From an uncultured Latescibacterota bacterium (GTDB lineage Bacteria > Latescibacterota > UBA2968 > UBA8231), in the NCBI GenBank assembly GCA_951813615.1, contig OX638377.1, forward strand, positions 2,604,001 through 2,668,000: a DNA stretch of 64,000 nucleotides, in the 5' to 3' direction. Below are positions 44,044 to 53,243 of this stretch, in pieces. The notes below the pieces were generated by a model. That model saw nothing but the letters and a program-made list of their open reading frames with translations. It was not told where the DNA came from and did no database searches. Position numbers and translations under genes: made by a program. Positions within the stretch are counted from its first letter, which is position 1. Each line of letters begins with the position of its first letter.

Positions 44044-44081
44044 TAGTGGATGTCAGCGCTTCGAGCTGCTGACGTCCACTA
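44044..44081 (+). other. 14-bp-stem hairpin in the leader of the secreted protein gene
   Basis: TAGTGGATGTCAGC and GCTGACGTCCACTA pair over 14 positions with one G-T step, around a 10-base loop. It lies just downstream of the Pho-box array and ends 16 bases before the AGGAGG ribosome binding site of the gene at 44108. No T-run follows. It may stabilise the mRNA or regulate translation. Confidence 0.55.
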
Positions 44082-44107
44082 CTTTTATCCAGTATCAGGA
44101 GGATACT

Positions 44108-45751
44108 ATGCTGCGCAAGATAATGCTCGCGGTTGGCACCGCCCTGTTGCCGACCATTGCTTTAGCGGCCACCATCGACGTCACCACCGCCGATATTCCG
44201 GTCGGTGGCAGCGTGGAATGGACCGCGGACAACGAGTACGTGCTCAACGGCTTAGTTTTTGTCAGTGAGGGATCCTCGCTGACGATTCAGCCGGGCACGG
44301 TCATCAAGGGCAAGCCGGGACAAGGCGAAAACTCCAGCGCCCTCGTCGTCGCCCGCGGCGGCAAAATTTTCGCCGAGGGTACCGCGGATAAGCCCATCAT
44401 TTTCACCGCCGAAGCCGACAATGTCAGCGATGCCAACGACTTGCCGCTCGACGCGCGCGGCCTCTGGGGCGGCGTCATCATCCTCGGCCGGGCTAGCCTC
44501 AACTCCGAGCCGGGCGAAACCCCCATTGAGGGCATTCCCACCACCGAGTCGCGCGGCATCTACGGCGGCGACGACGACAGCGACAACTCCGGGGTCTTCC
44601 GCTACGTCTCCATCCGCCACGGTGGCACTGACATCGGCGCCGGCAATGAAATCAACGGCCTGACCATGGGCGGCGTCGGCAGCGGCACGGTCATCGAATA
44701 CGTCGAGGTGTACAACAACCGAGACGACGGCTTTGAGTGGTTCGGCGGCACGGTCAACACCAAGTATCTGGTCTCGGCTTTCAATGGCGACGACGCCTTT
44801 GACTACGACGAAGGCTTCCGCGGCAAAGGTCAGTTCTGGTTCGTAATTCAAGATGCCGAGACAGGCAACCGCGCGGGCGAGCACGACGGCGGCACCACGC
44901 CCGAGGACGGCACGCCCTACGCCACACCGGCCATTTACAACGCTACCTACATCGGCTCCGGTGCCTTTTCCACCAACGGCGACAACGACGTGGTGCTCAA
45001 AATCCGCGACAATGCCGGTGGCAAATACCACAACAGTATTTTCACTGATTTCGCCGGTGAAGGCGTCGATATTGAGGATTTGGATTCCGGTGAAGACAGC
45101 CGCGCTCGCTTGGAGGCTGGCGACCTCGTCTTGGCCAACAACATCTGGTGGGGCTTTGGCGCCGGCGAAGACGTTACTTCTCTCGCTCCCGAGTTTGCCC
45201 TCGCTCACCTCGTAGCCAACAACAACCGCCTTGAGGATCCGCTTCTCATGGGCATTTCTCGCACTCGCGATGGCGGACTCGATCCTAGGCTTCAAAGCTC
45301 TAGCCCAGCTTGGAACGGAGGTGGCACCATTCCCAACGACGGCTTCTACACCCAAGTTGACTATGTCGGAGCCTTTGGCAACGAACTGTGGACCTCGGGT
45401 TGGACCTTCCTCGCGACGGCCGGTATCATGCCCAACGAGATGGCAACCGTAATCGCCTCAGAATCGGAGGTTTCGGCAGCCATTCCCAGTGCTTACACAC
45501 TGAACCAAAATTACCCCAACCCCTTCAACCCCAGCACGACCATTGCTTACGCCATTCCGGTCGACGGCCACGTCGAGCTGATTCTCTTCAATACCCTCGG
45601 CCAACAGGTGGCAACACTATCCGAAGGGTGGCGCATGGCCGGCTCCTACTCGGTCGCCGTCGATGCGTCAGACCTCAGCGCCGGCACGTACTTCTACCGC
45701 CTCCGCGCCGGTGACCAAGTCCTGCACCGCAAGATGACATTGCTCAAATAG
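44108..45751 (+). CDS. Secreted protein with type IX-like C-terminal sorting domain
   Basis: 547 residues. A signal peptide ends IALAA. The body has right-handed parallel beta-helix-like features (SLTIQPGTVIKGKPG, GGKIFAEGTADKPIIF, GLWGGVIILGRASLN). About 80 C-terminal residues begin LNQNYPNPFNPSTTI and end FYRLRAGDQ...KMTLLK, the FlgD-like sorting domain of proteins exported by type IX or related systems in FCB-group bacteria. I start at ATG 44108 with AGGAGG upstream rather than further upstream at 44033. A Pho-box-like array and a hairpin precede it, so it is probably made under phosphate limitation, perhaps as a surface phosphorus-scavenging protein working with the receptor upstream. Confidence 0.85.
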   Translation: MLRKIMLAVGTALLPTIALAATIDVTTADIPVGGSVEWTADNEYVLNGLVFVSEGSSLTIQPGTVIKGKPGQGENSSALVVARGGKIFAEGTADKPIIFTAEADNVSDANDLPLDARGLWGGVIILGRASLNSEPGETPIEGIPTTESRGIYGGDDDSDNSGVFRYVSIRHGGTDIGAGNEINGLTMGGVGSGTVIEYVEVYNNRDDGFEWFGGTVNTKYLVSAFNGDDAFDYDEGFRGKGQFWFVIQDAETGNRAGEHDGGTTPEDGTPYATPAIYNATYIGSGAFSTNGDNDVVLKIRDNAGGKYHNSIFTDFAGEGVDIEDLDSGEDSRARLEAGDLVLANNIWWGFGAGEDVTSLAPEFALAHLVANNNRLEDPLLMGISRTRDGGLDPRLQSSSPAWNGGGTIPNDGFYTQVDYVGAFGNELWTSGWTFLATAGIMPNEMATVIASESEVSAAIPSAYTLNQNYPNPFNPSTTIAYAIPVDGHVELILFNTLGQQVATLSEGWRMAGSYSVAVDASDLSAGTYFYRLRAGDQVLHRKMTLLK

Positions 45752-45771
45752 GACTTTTTCGCAGGACATAC

Positions 45772-45809
45772 AAAAAGCGGGACGGGCTTTACACCCGTCC
45801 CGCTTTTTT
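45772..45809. terminator. Bidirectional intrinsic terminator
   Basis: A perfect 15-bp inverted repeat (AAAAAGCGGGACGGG / CCCGTCCCGCTTTTT) with a seven-base loop sits between the convergent stops of the secreted protein (45751) and glgC (45826). A-run and T-run on the two sides make it work in both directions. Confidence 0.92.
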
Positions 45810-45825
45810 ACGCCTGCTCGCTTCT

Positions 45826-47085
45826 TTACACCACAGTGCCCGCCGGAATCACCGCATCCTTAGGCACAACCACAATCCCATCGCGGATGTAGTAATTTGT
45901 CTCATCGGCCTCGACACCTCGGTCCTTGTTGGTGATGCAAACGCCCTCGCCGATGCGTGCGTTTTTGTCGATGATCGCCCCGGCGATTGTGCTGTTGGCA
46001 CCAATCCCCATATCCGGAATCCCTTGGGCGGCATTGCGCGCTCGATTGGCCGGCGACTCATCCGAATCAGCACCCATGACGATGGTGTTGGCAATCTGGC
46101 AATTCTCGCCAATCACCGAGCGGATCCCGATCACTGAGCGCTCGATCCGAGCGGACCGTATGTACGAGCCTTCGCAGATGATCCCCCGCTCAATGTGGCA
46201 ATCCTCCAGCCGCGTGCCAGAGAGAAAGCGCGCGTGCGTGTAAATCGGTGCGTCGGCCCGGTAAAAGTTAAAAGGCGGCGGCTGATCCGTCAGCGCCAAG
46301 TTGGCCTCGTAAAAAGAGCGAATGGTCCCGATGTCTTCCCAATAGCCTTCAAAGGTGTGAGCAAAAACGCCAACCTTGTGGATCGCTCCCGGGATGATGT
46401 GCTTACCGAAGTCGTCTTGGTCGCTGCTCATCAGCAGGCTGACCAAGACTTGGGGTTCAAACACGTAGATGCCCATGGAGGCCATATAGCACGCCTCCAG
46501 GTCGGCAGCCGCTGGCAACCGCAGAGCATCCAGTTCGGCGGGGTCTTGCGGCTTCTCGCGGAAATCCACAATCCGCCCCTGAGCATTCATCTGCACGATC
46601 CCCAGCCCAGGCGCAGCTTCTCGCGTCACCGGCTTGACCGCAATCGACACGTCTGCGCCCCGCGCTCGGTGCTCTTCGACAAAGGCGCGGTAATCCATGC
46701 GATAAAGGTGGTCGCCCGACAGGATTAGCACTTGTTCGGCCCGGCGCGAGAGCAAGTGCCTGAGCTGTTGGCGCACCGCATCGGCCGTACCTTGGTACCA
46801 AGCGGCGCTGTCTTGGGTCTGCTCGGCAGCCAAGATCTCGACAAAGCCATCGGAAAAAGAATCAAAGCGATACGTCGTGCTGATGTGGCGGTGGAGCGAA
46901 GCGGAATTGAATTGAGTCAGGGCGAAGATGCGGTCGATCCCGGAATGCAGGCAGTTGCTGATGGGAATGTCGATTAAGCGGTACTTGCCGCCAATCGGCA
47001 CGGCCGGTTTGGAGCGAAGCTGCGTCAGTGGGAAGAGCCGCGCGCCTTGCCCTCCCCCGAGGATGACTCCAACGACGTTTCTCAT
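45826..47085 (-). CDS. glgC: Glucose-1-phosphate adenylyltransferase
   Basis: 419-residue ADP-glucose pyrophosphorylase, first committed step of glycogen synthesis. N-terminal nucleotidyltransferase motif GVILGGGQGARLFPLT, then SKPAVPIGGKYRLIDI and SGDHLYRMDY. The C-terminal left-handed beta-helix domain has hexapeptide-like turns (SVIGIRSVIGENCQIANTIVMG). The length is usual for the bacterial enzyme. Stand-alone gene with GGGAG before the ATG. Confidence 0.95.
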   Translation of the reverse strand: MRNVVGVILGGGQGARLFPLTQLRSKPAVPIGGKYRLIDIPISNCLHSGIDRIFALTQFNSASLHRHISTTYRFDSFSDGFVEILAAEQTQDSAAWYQGTADAVRQQLRHLLSRRAEQVLILSGDHLYRMDYRAFVEEHRARGADVSIAVKPVTREAAPGLGIVQMNAQGRIVDFREKPQDPAELDALRLPAAADLEACYMASMGIYVFEPQVLVSLLMSSDQDDFGKHIIPGAIHKVGVFAHTFEGYWEDIGTIRSFYEANLALTDQPPPFNFYRADAPIYTHARFLSGTRLEDCHIERGIICEGSYIRSARIERSVIGIRSVIGENCQIANTIVMGADSDESPANRARNAAQGIPDMGIGANSTIAGAIIDKNARIGEGVCITNKDRGVEADETNYYIRDGIVVVPKDAVIPAGTVV

Positions 47086-47230
47086 AACTGAAAACTCCCC
47101 ATTGCTAAAGTTCGGCTCGGTCTTCTAAGTAGCCTTATCTTATAGCTTTTTCCCACCTTAGCAAGCCCACCACGGGTGAATTGGGCTGCCGCGCAAATTA
47201 GTATATTTTGTTTCTCATAGGAGAAGCATT

Positions 47231-49147
47231 ATGAAAACATTATTCGCCGTCATCATCGGGCTAGCAGTGGCAGCTCCTGCTAGCGCCGATTCTGATTCTT
47301 CCACCTCGAGTCGGCTGGTTACCCTAGGGCATGCGGGCCTAGTCCGATCTTTGTCGTTTTCACTCGACGGTACCACACTGGCCTCTTGGGCAGACGATAA
47401 TACCGTAGTCCTGTGGGATGTCGCCAGCCAGAGGCAGTTAGCGGCCCTCAAGGAGCATGTGGACCCCTCTGTTTTTTCCAGAGCATTTTCGGTCCGATCG
47501 GTGGCGTTTTCGCTCGACGGCGCACTGCTAGCGTCCGGGGAAGGTAATACGATAGTCCTGCGGGATGTCGCCAGCCAGAAGCGACTCGAGATCCTCGAAG
47601 GTCATGCGGGCCTAGTCCGATCTTTGTCGTTTTCACCCGATGGCACCACACTGGCGTCTGGAGCGAGCGATAATGCCGTAGTCCTATGGGATGTCGCGAG
47701 GCGGAAACAGCGGGACACCCTCAAAGGGCATGTAGATAGCGTCCAAGCCGTGGCCTTTTCACCCGACGGCACCATGCTGGCATCCGGGGCGAGCGATAAT
47801 ACCGTAGTCCTATGGGATGTCGCGAGGCGGGGGCGGCTAGCCACCCTCAAAGGACATGCGGATAATGTCCGATCGGTGGCGTTTTCGCCCGACGGCACCA
47901 CACTCGCGTCTGGGGCGAGCGATAACACCATAGTCCTGTGGAATGTCGCCAATCAGAGGCGACTGGCCACTCTCAAAGGGCATACGGGTAATGTTTTTTT
48001 TATGGCGTTTTCACCCGATGGTACCACGCTGGTATCCGGGTCATACGATAGGGCATACAATAATACCGTAATCCTGTGGGACGTCGCTAGCCGGAGGCAG
48101 CGGGCCACCCTCAAAGAGCATAATGTCACTTTTGCGGCGTTTTCGCCCGATGGAACCATGCTGGCATTTGGGGACCGGGGTGGTGGGATCCTGCTCTGGC
48201 AACCCCCTTCTCTGTCGCCGCCAGAGATCGACAAATCCGTTACAGACGACGTCGCCGATTCTTCCCCGTGGAAACAACTAGCCACCCTGCAAGGGAGTGG
48301 GTCGGGGGTCCAAACCGTGGCGTTTTCACCAGACGGTACCACACTGGTATCCGGGGATGACTCCGTAGTCCTGTGGGAGGTCGAAAGCCAGAGACGACTG
48401 GACACCCTACAAGGACATGAAGCCAGGGTCCAAGCCGCGGCGTTTTCGCCCGATGGAACCACGCTCGCGTCCGGCGGGGATAACACTGTAGTCCTGTGGG
48501 ATGTCGCGAAGAAGAGTCAGCGAGCCATCCTCAAAGGGCATAAGAGTAGGGTTCAAGCGGTGGCGTTTTCGCCCGACGGCACTATCCTAGCGTCCGGGGC
48601 AGACGATAACACCGTAATTCTGTGGAATGTCGTGAAGAAGAAGCGACTAGCCGCCCTCAAAGGACATGCGGATTGGGTCCAGGCCGTGGCGTTTTCACCA
48701 GACGGTACCACACTAGCGTCCGGGGCAAGCGATAACACCGCAATCCTGTGGGAGGTCGAAAGCCGAAAGAAACTAGTCACCCTTAAAGGACATACGGACT
48801 ATGTTCTTTCCGTGGCATTTTCGCCCGACGGCACCATGATCGCGTCTGGCTCAGGTGATAATAACGTAATCCTGTGGAAGGTCGCGAAGCAGAAACAACT
48901 AGCCACCCTCGAAGGACATACGGGGAATGTCACTTCCGTGGCGTTTTCGCCCGACGGTGCCCTGCTGGCGTCTGGCTCAAGTGATAACAACGTAATCCTG
49001 TGGGATGTCGCCAGCCGCAAGCGTTTGACGACCCTCAAAGGACATACGGATTGGGTCCAATCCGTCTCGTTTTCACCCGACGGTACCATGCTCGCGTCCG
49101 GGGCCGAGGACGGTACGGTCCTGCTCTGGCGGTCTTTTTCTAAGTAG
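47231..49147 (+). CDS. Secreted 14-repeat WD40 protein
   Basis: 638 residues. A signal peptide (ends ASADS) is followed by fourteen WD40 repeats of about 40-42 residues. Typical repeat: a VRSVAFSPDGTTLASG segment, then DNTVVLWDVA and LATLKGH. Fourteen blades would make two seven-bladed propellers; the seventh repeat is irregular, with a proline-rich insert (PPSLSPPEI, about 325) that could be the hinge between them. The DNA is a tandem array with a period of about 126 bp, so repeats have been recently copied or homogenised. Start preceded by GGAGAA. Probably a periplasmic scaffold; partner unknown. Confidence 0.9.
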   Translation: MKTLFAVIIGLAVAAPASADSDSSTSSRLVTLGHAGLVRSLSFSLDGTTLASWADDNTVVLWDVASQRQLAALKEHVDPSVFSRAFSVRSVAFSLDGALLASGEGNTIVLRDVASQKRLEILEGHAGLVRSLSFSPDGTTLASGASDNAVVLWDVARRKQRDTLKGHVDSVQAVAFSPDGTMLASGASDNTVVLWDVARRGRLATLKGHADNVRSVAFSPDGTTLASGASDNTIVLWNVANQRRLATLKGHTGNVFFMAFSPDGTTLVSGSYDRAYNNTVILWDVASRRQRATLKEHNVTFAAFSPDGTMLAFGDRGGGILLWQPPSLSPPEIDKSVTDDVADSSPWKQLATLQGSGSGVQTVAFSPDGTTLVSGDDSVVLWEVESQRRLDTLQGHEARVQAAAFSPDGTTLASGGDNTVVLWDVAKKSQRAILKGHKSRVQAVAFSPDGTILASGADDNTVILWNVVKKKRLAALKGHADWVQAVAFSPDGTTLASGASDNTAILWEVESRKKLVTLKGHTDYVLSVAFSPDGTMIASGSGDNNVILWKVAKQKQLATLEGHTGNVTSVAFSPDGALLASGSSDNNVILWDVASRKRLTTLKGHTDWVQSVSFSPDGTMLASGAEDGTVLLWRSFSK

Positions 49148-49156
49148 AAGCACACC

Positions 49157-49885
49157 ATGACGGGAAAATTACAGCACAAGACCGCGTTGATCACCGGAGC
49201 TGGCCGGGGCATTGGGCGAGCTATCGCCGAGTGCTTTGTCCGCGAGGGAGCACGAGTGGCCGTCGCCGATATAGACGCAAGCACCGCCCGCGCCACAGCC
49301 GCTGAGATTGGCGCGTTGGGATTGGAAATGGATGTCGCGTCCAAAACCTCCGTCCTCGCCGCTACTGCCCAAATACTCGACGAGTTCGGCCAACTCGACA
49401 TCCTCGTCAACAACGCCGGTTACTTGGTCTATACGACCTTTGAATCGTGCAGCGAAGAGAACTGGGACCGCATCGTCGATGTCAACATGAAAGGCCCCTT
49501 CCTCTGCGCCCAAGCGGTTATCCCCCATATGAAGACGCGCTGCCAAGGGACTATCATCAACATGACTTCTCTAGCGGCCAAGACCGGTGGTCTCGCCGCT
49601 GGCCCTCCCTATGCAGCGGCTAAAGCCGGCGTCCACACCCTGACCATTGGCCTAGCGCGCGCCCTAGCCCCCGACCAAATCCGCGTCAACGCCATCGCTC
49701 CCGGCGTCATCGACACCGCCATGACTTCCGCCCCCGAACACGACCAACTCAAGGCCTCCATCCCACTCGGTCGCTCCGGCCAGCCCGAAGACGTGGCCAA
49801 CTGCGCACTCTTTCTGGCTTCGGACGACGCGCGGCACATCACCGGCGAGACTATCGACGTCAACGGGGGGTTGTACATGGACTGA
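49157..49885 (+). CDS. Short-chain dehydrogenase/reductase
   Basis: 242-residue classical SDR. NAD(P)-binding TGAGRGIGRA (about residues 14-23), structural NNAG (about 80), catalytic Ser in MTSLAAKTG, the YAAAK catalytic Tyr and Lys (about 150), and IAPGVIDT. Ends VNGGLYMD. Similar to 3-oxoacyl-ACP-reductase-like and polyol dehydrogenase members; substrate not predictable. It lies 9 bp after the WD40 gene and may be co-transcribed. Confidence 0.92.
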   Translation: MTGKLQHKTALITGAGRGIGRAIAECFVREGARVAVADIDASTARATAAEIGALGLEMDVASKTSVLAATAQILDEFGQLDILVNNAGYLVYTTFESCSEENWDRIVDVNMKGPFLCAQAVIPHMKTRCQGTIINMTSLAAKTGGLAAGPPYAAAKAGVHTLTIGLARALAPDQIRVNAIAPGVIDTAMTSAPEHDQLKASIPLGRSGQPEDVANCALFLASDDARHITGETIDVNGGLYMD

Positions 49886-49953
49886 TCGCGCCGGGGCAAA
49901 CATCTAGCACCAGCGTTGATCAAATTAAGGATTATCGTTGGGTAAAAAATTCT

Positions 49954-50730
49954 TCAGTCGCGACCAGCGGCCAAGTCGCGCAATAGGGCGGCGTAGCCCG
50001 CCTCCCCTTCCCGTCCCCAGACCTCCAGCAGCACCGATCCGACGATACCGATTTCGGCCTGGCCCTGTAGCTGGCGCAAATCTTCCCCGCTGCGCAGGCC
50101 AAAGCCGATTCCCAGCGGCAGATCAGTCGCTTTGCGGCACCGCGCAATAAACCGATAGAGTTCATCGCCTAAGTCGGTCTGGCTGCCGGTTACGCCCTTG
50201 CGTGCCACGGCATAGACAAACCCCTTGGCTTGAGCGCCGATCTGCTGCAGCCGCTGCTCGGTGTTGGTCGGGGTCATCAGTAAAATTGGCGTTTGCTCGC
50301 ACTCCGCTCCTACTGCCCACAGGTCGCCGTATTCTTCGACCGGCAAGTCCGGCAGGATAAAACCACACGCTCCACTTGCTGCCAAGCGACGGCAGAACGG
50401 GCCGTGCCCCAAGCGGAACGCCGTATTGTAGTAGCCCATCATCAAATGCGGGAAGGAAAAATTCGTGGTCGCACGCTGCATCAGGTCGAAGTACTGATCG
50501 AGGGTAAGGCCGTTTCCCAGAGCCTGTTGATTGGCGCGCGCAAAGGTCGGCCCGTCGGCGATGGGCTCGCTAAAGGGCATCTGCAATTCAACCAAATCGA
50601 CCCCAACCTCGGCCATGATTTCCAGCATCCGCCAGTTGGCCTCCAGCGAGGGAAAACCAGCGATCAGATGCGTCATCAGCAGCACCTTGCGCTCGGTGAG
50701 CCGCTCTTCAATATAGGCTTGCAGATTCAC
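49954..50730 (-). CDS. trpA: Tryptophan synthase alpha subunit
   Basis: 258-residue TIM-barrel subunit that cleaves indole-3-glycerol phosphate to indole for TrpB. The catalytic Glu is in VELQMPFSEP and the catalytic Asp in IADGP (about residues 48-60), and ILPDLPVEE and IGFGLRSGEDL follow. The SEP in place of the common SDP is slightly unusual. GTG start inside a four-base overlap with the trpB stop. No other trp genes are present. Confidence 0.93.
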   Translation of the reverse strand: MNLQAYIEERLTERKVLLMTHLIAGFPSLEANWRMLEIMAEVGVDLVELQMPFSEPIADGPTFARANQQALGNGLTLDQYFDLMQRATTNFSFPHLMMGYYNTAFRLGHGPFCRRLAASGACGFILPDLPVEEYGDLWAVGAECEQTPILLMTPTNTEQRLQQIGAQAKGFVYAVARKGVTGSQTDLGDELYRFIARCRKATDLPLGIGFGLRSGEDLRQLQGQAEIGIVGSVLLEVWGREGEAGYAALLRDLAAGRD

Positions 50731-51977
50731 GAACGGGCGGCCTTGTCGGCGAGGAAGCGCTGCCAGTTTTTGTCTTCGAGCGCGTCGGCGATAGTGAAGA
50801 TGTCCTTGTCGCCGCGCCCCGACAGGCCAATCAGTACCACTTGGTCGGGCGTCATCTCGCCCACTTCGCGCAGGGCACCGGCCAAGGCGTGGGTACTTTC
50901 GAGCGCGCCGATAATCCCCTCGCTGCGCATCATCTGCTTGAGGGCTGCGATCACTTCTTGGTCGGTCGCAGCTTCAATGCGCACCCGACCGATCTCGGCC
51001 AAGTGGGCGAGGATTGGACTGACGCCGATGTAGTCTAGCCCCGCCGCCACCGAGTGCGTGTGCCGCATTTGGCCTTCGGCGTCTTGAAAGAAGAAGGTCT
51101 TATAACCCTGGGCGACCCCGGGCGTGCCAACGAGGCCGGCTAGGCGAGAGGCATGCTCACCCGTCTCCAGCCCTCGGCCCCCTGCCTCGACCCCGACCAA
51201 TTCGACGACCTCGTCGTCGAGAAACCCTAGGAATAGACCCGTGGCGTTGGACCCGCCGCCGACGCAGGCGTACACCCGATCGGGCAGACATCCCACTGAG
51301 TCCAGCATCTGTTGGCGGCTCTCCTCGCCAATGATTCGCTGGAAATAGGCGACGATTTGCGGGAAGGGATGCGGGCCGCAAGCCGTACCGAGCACATAGT
51401 GCGTGTCGGCCATGGAATAGGCCCAATCGCGCAGGCTCTCGTTGATGGCGTCCTTGAGCGTGGCCGAGCCATCGGTCACGGGCACCACCTTGGCACCCAG
51501 TTGCTCCATCCAGAACACATTGGGTCGCTGGCGTTCCACATCGACGGCCCCCATGTAGATGGTGCATTCCAGTCCCAAGCGGGCGGCCATCGTCGCCGTG
51601 GCCACGCCGTGCTGGCCGGCACCGGTCTCGGCGATGACCCGGCTTTTGCCCATGCGGCGCACCAACAAGCCCTGCCCCATGACGTTGTTGACCTTGTGGG
51701 CACCTGTGTGGTTGAGGTCCTCGCGCTTGAGAAAGATGCGCGCCCCACCGACCTCGCGGGAGAGATTTTCGAGCAAGGTAATTGGGGTCGGTCGGCAGGA
51801 GTACGTCCGCATCACCTGCTCGAACTCCGCCCAAAAGGCGGGATCGCGGCGCGCGTCCTCAAAAACTTGAGTCAGTTCGTCGAGGGTCGTGCGTAGAATT
51901 TCGGGGATAAAGGCCCCACCGTACTCCCCGTAATACCCAGGGCGCGGGTGGTTAAAAATGGCGTCGGCCAGCCCCAT
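50727..51977 (-). CDS. trpB: Tryptophan synthase beta subunit
   Basis: 416-residue PLP enzyme condensing indole with serine. It opens GYYGEYGGAFIPEIL; the PLP lysine is in HTGAHKVNNVMGQ (about residue 90); AETGAGQHGVATA and the phosphate-binding CVGGGSNATG (about 235) follow. It begins one base after the S1-domain gene stop and overlaps trpA, so all three are one transcript. Confidence 0.95.
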   Translation of the reverse strand: MGLADAIFNHPRPGYYGEYGGAFIPEILRTTLDELTQVFEDARRDPAFWAEFEQVMRTYSCRPTPITLLENLSREVGGARIFLKREDLNHTGAHKVNNVMGQGLLVRRMGKSRVIAETGAGQHGVATATMAARLGLECTIYMGAVDVERQRPNVFWMEQLGAKVVPVTDGSATLKDAINESLRDWAYSMADTHYVLGTACGPHPFPQIVAYFQRIIGEESRQQMLDSVGCLPDRVYACVGGGSNATGLFLGFLDDEVVELVGVEAGGRGLETGEHASRLAGLVGTPGVAQGYKTFFFQDAEGQMRHTHSVAAGLDYIGVSPILAHLAEIGRVRIEAATDQEVIAALKQMMRSEGIIGALESTHALAGALREVGEMTPDQVVLIGLSGRGDKDIFTIADALEDKNWQRFLADKAARS

Positions 51978-51978
51978 C

Positions 51979-53223
51979 TCAATCGGTCAGATTGGCGCGC
52001 CGAAGTGCTTCGAGCATGGCGCTACTGCCCTGCACTGCTTCCTGCTCCTGCTGCTGCCGCTGGCGGAACTCGGCGAGATGAGCTTTGGATTCGAGGGCAT
52101 CGACTTGGGCGATCGACAGGCGCAAGCGCTGGCGGCGGTCATCCACTTCGAGTACTACCACCTTGACCTCGTCCCCAGGCGAGAGCACCTCGCGTGGATG
52201 ACTGATGCGGCGGTCGGCGATCTCCGAGACGTGCACCAGCCCGCGCACGCCCTCGGCCAGCTCGACGAACGCGCCAAAATCCTCCAGTCCATCGACCTTG
52301 CCCGTGGCAACCGTACCGGCCGCGAATTGATCTTTAATTTCTTGCCAGGGGTCCTTTTCCAACGCCTTGATCGACAGCGATATCCGCTCCTTGCGCCGCT
52401 GGCCCAAGTCTTTGGTGCGCAAGACCGCGACTTGAACCTGCTGCCCCACCTCGAGGACTTCTTGGGGATGGCCGACGCGCTGATGGCTAATCTCCGAGAC
52501 GTGCACCAAGCCCTCTACCCCGGAACCCAACTCGACGAACGCGCCAAACGACTCCAGCCGCGTTATCTTGCCCTCCAGTTGGGCACCCTTCTTGATCTGA
52601 CTGCGCACCGCGCCGGCGGCCTTGTCCTGCTCGGCTTCGAGCAAAGCCCGGCGCGACAGGACGATGACGCGGCCCTGGTGGCGAAACTCGATGATCTTAA
52701 AGGTAAAGGTCTGGCCGCGGTACTCTTCGGCGTTTTCCACGTACTGGGTATCGATGTGCGAGATCGGGCAAAAACCGCGCACATCACCCTCGATAGTTAC
52801 GCCCAATCCCCCCTTATTGACCGCGTCAACCCGGCCTTCGATGGGCAGCCCGGCCTTGTATGCTTGGTAGAGCAAATCGGCCTGAGCGTCTTGGCGACTC
52901 AACCCGTGACTGAGCTGGACCTCGTCCCCGACGGCCACAACAAACGCCGCGATCGGGTCGCCGACCTTGTAGCGCATTTCCCCATCCGGACCTTTGAGCT
53001 CGCTGGTGCGGATTATGGCCTCGTCCCGACTGCCGTACTCGACAAAGCTGTTCTCGTCCTCGACCTTGACGATTACGCCGCTGACCTCGTCGCCGACTGC
53101 GACCTCATTGGTGGCCGGGGCCGGTGGTGCCCCTTCGGCGTCGAGCATCTGGGCAAAGTCCTCGCCTTGTGCTTCGGGGCCGGGGGCCGGGGTTAGTTCG
53201 TCTTTGGAATCTGCCTCTGTCAT
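51979..53223 (-). CDS. S1 RNA-binding domain protein, ribosomal protein S1-like
   Basis: 414 residues. An acidic N-terminal tail (about 1-40) is followed by four S1 domains at about residues 40-105, 120-195, 210-285 and 298-370, the last two with ESFGAFVELGSGVEGLVHVSEI-type cores shortened here as FGAFVEL and GLVHVSEI. A Gln-rich tail follows. Ribosomal protein S1 normally has four to six such domains, so this is a short S1-like protein helping ribosomes bind mRNA. ATG preceded by AAGGAG seven bases away. Co-transcribed with trpBA. Confidence 0.9.
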   Translation of the reverse strand: MTEADSKDELTPAPGPEAQGEDFAQMLDAEGAPPAPATNEVAVGDEVSGVIVKVEDENSFVEYGSRDEAIIRTSELKGPDGEMRYKVGDPIAAFVVAVGDEVQLSHGLSRQDAQADLLYQAYKAGLPIEGRVDAVNKGGLGVTIEGDVRGFCPISHIDTQYVENAEEYRGQTFTFKIIEFRHQGRVIVLSRRALLEAEQDKAAGAVRSQIKKGAQLEGKITRLESFGAFVELGSGVEGLVHVSEISHQRVGHPQEVLEVGQQVQVAVLRTKDLGQRRKERISLSIKALEKDPWQEIKDQFAAGTVATGKVDGLEDFGAFVELAEGVRGLVHVSEIADRRISHPREVLSPGDEVKVVVLEVDDRRQRLRLSIAQVDALESKAHLAEFRQRQQQEQEAVQGSSAMLEALRRANLTD

Positions 53224-53243
53224 CACCTAACTCCTTGGCTACT

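Noticed and set aside
44252..45355. A 367-codon open frame on the minus strand
   Set aside because: Antisense to the secreted sorting-domain protein; composition is Ala/Val/Gly-rich without motifs.
47231..49147. Regularly spaced DNA repeats as a possible CRISPR array
   Set aside because: The repeats are in-frame WD40 coding units of about 126 bp with no unique spacers.
51958..53196. A 412-codon open frame on the plus strand
   Set aside because: Antisense to the S1-domain gene, whose four S1 domains are clear; the opposite frame shows no family motif or ribosome binding site.
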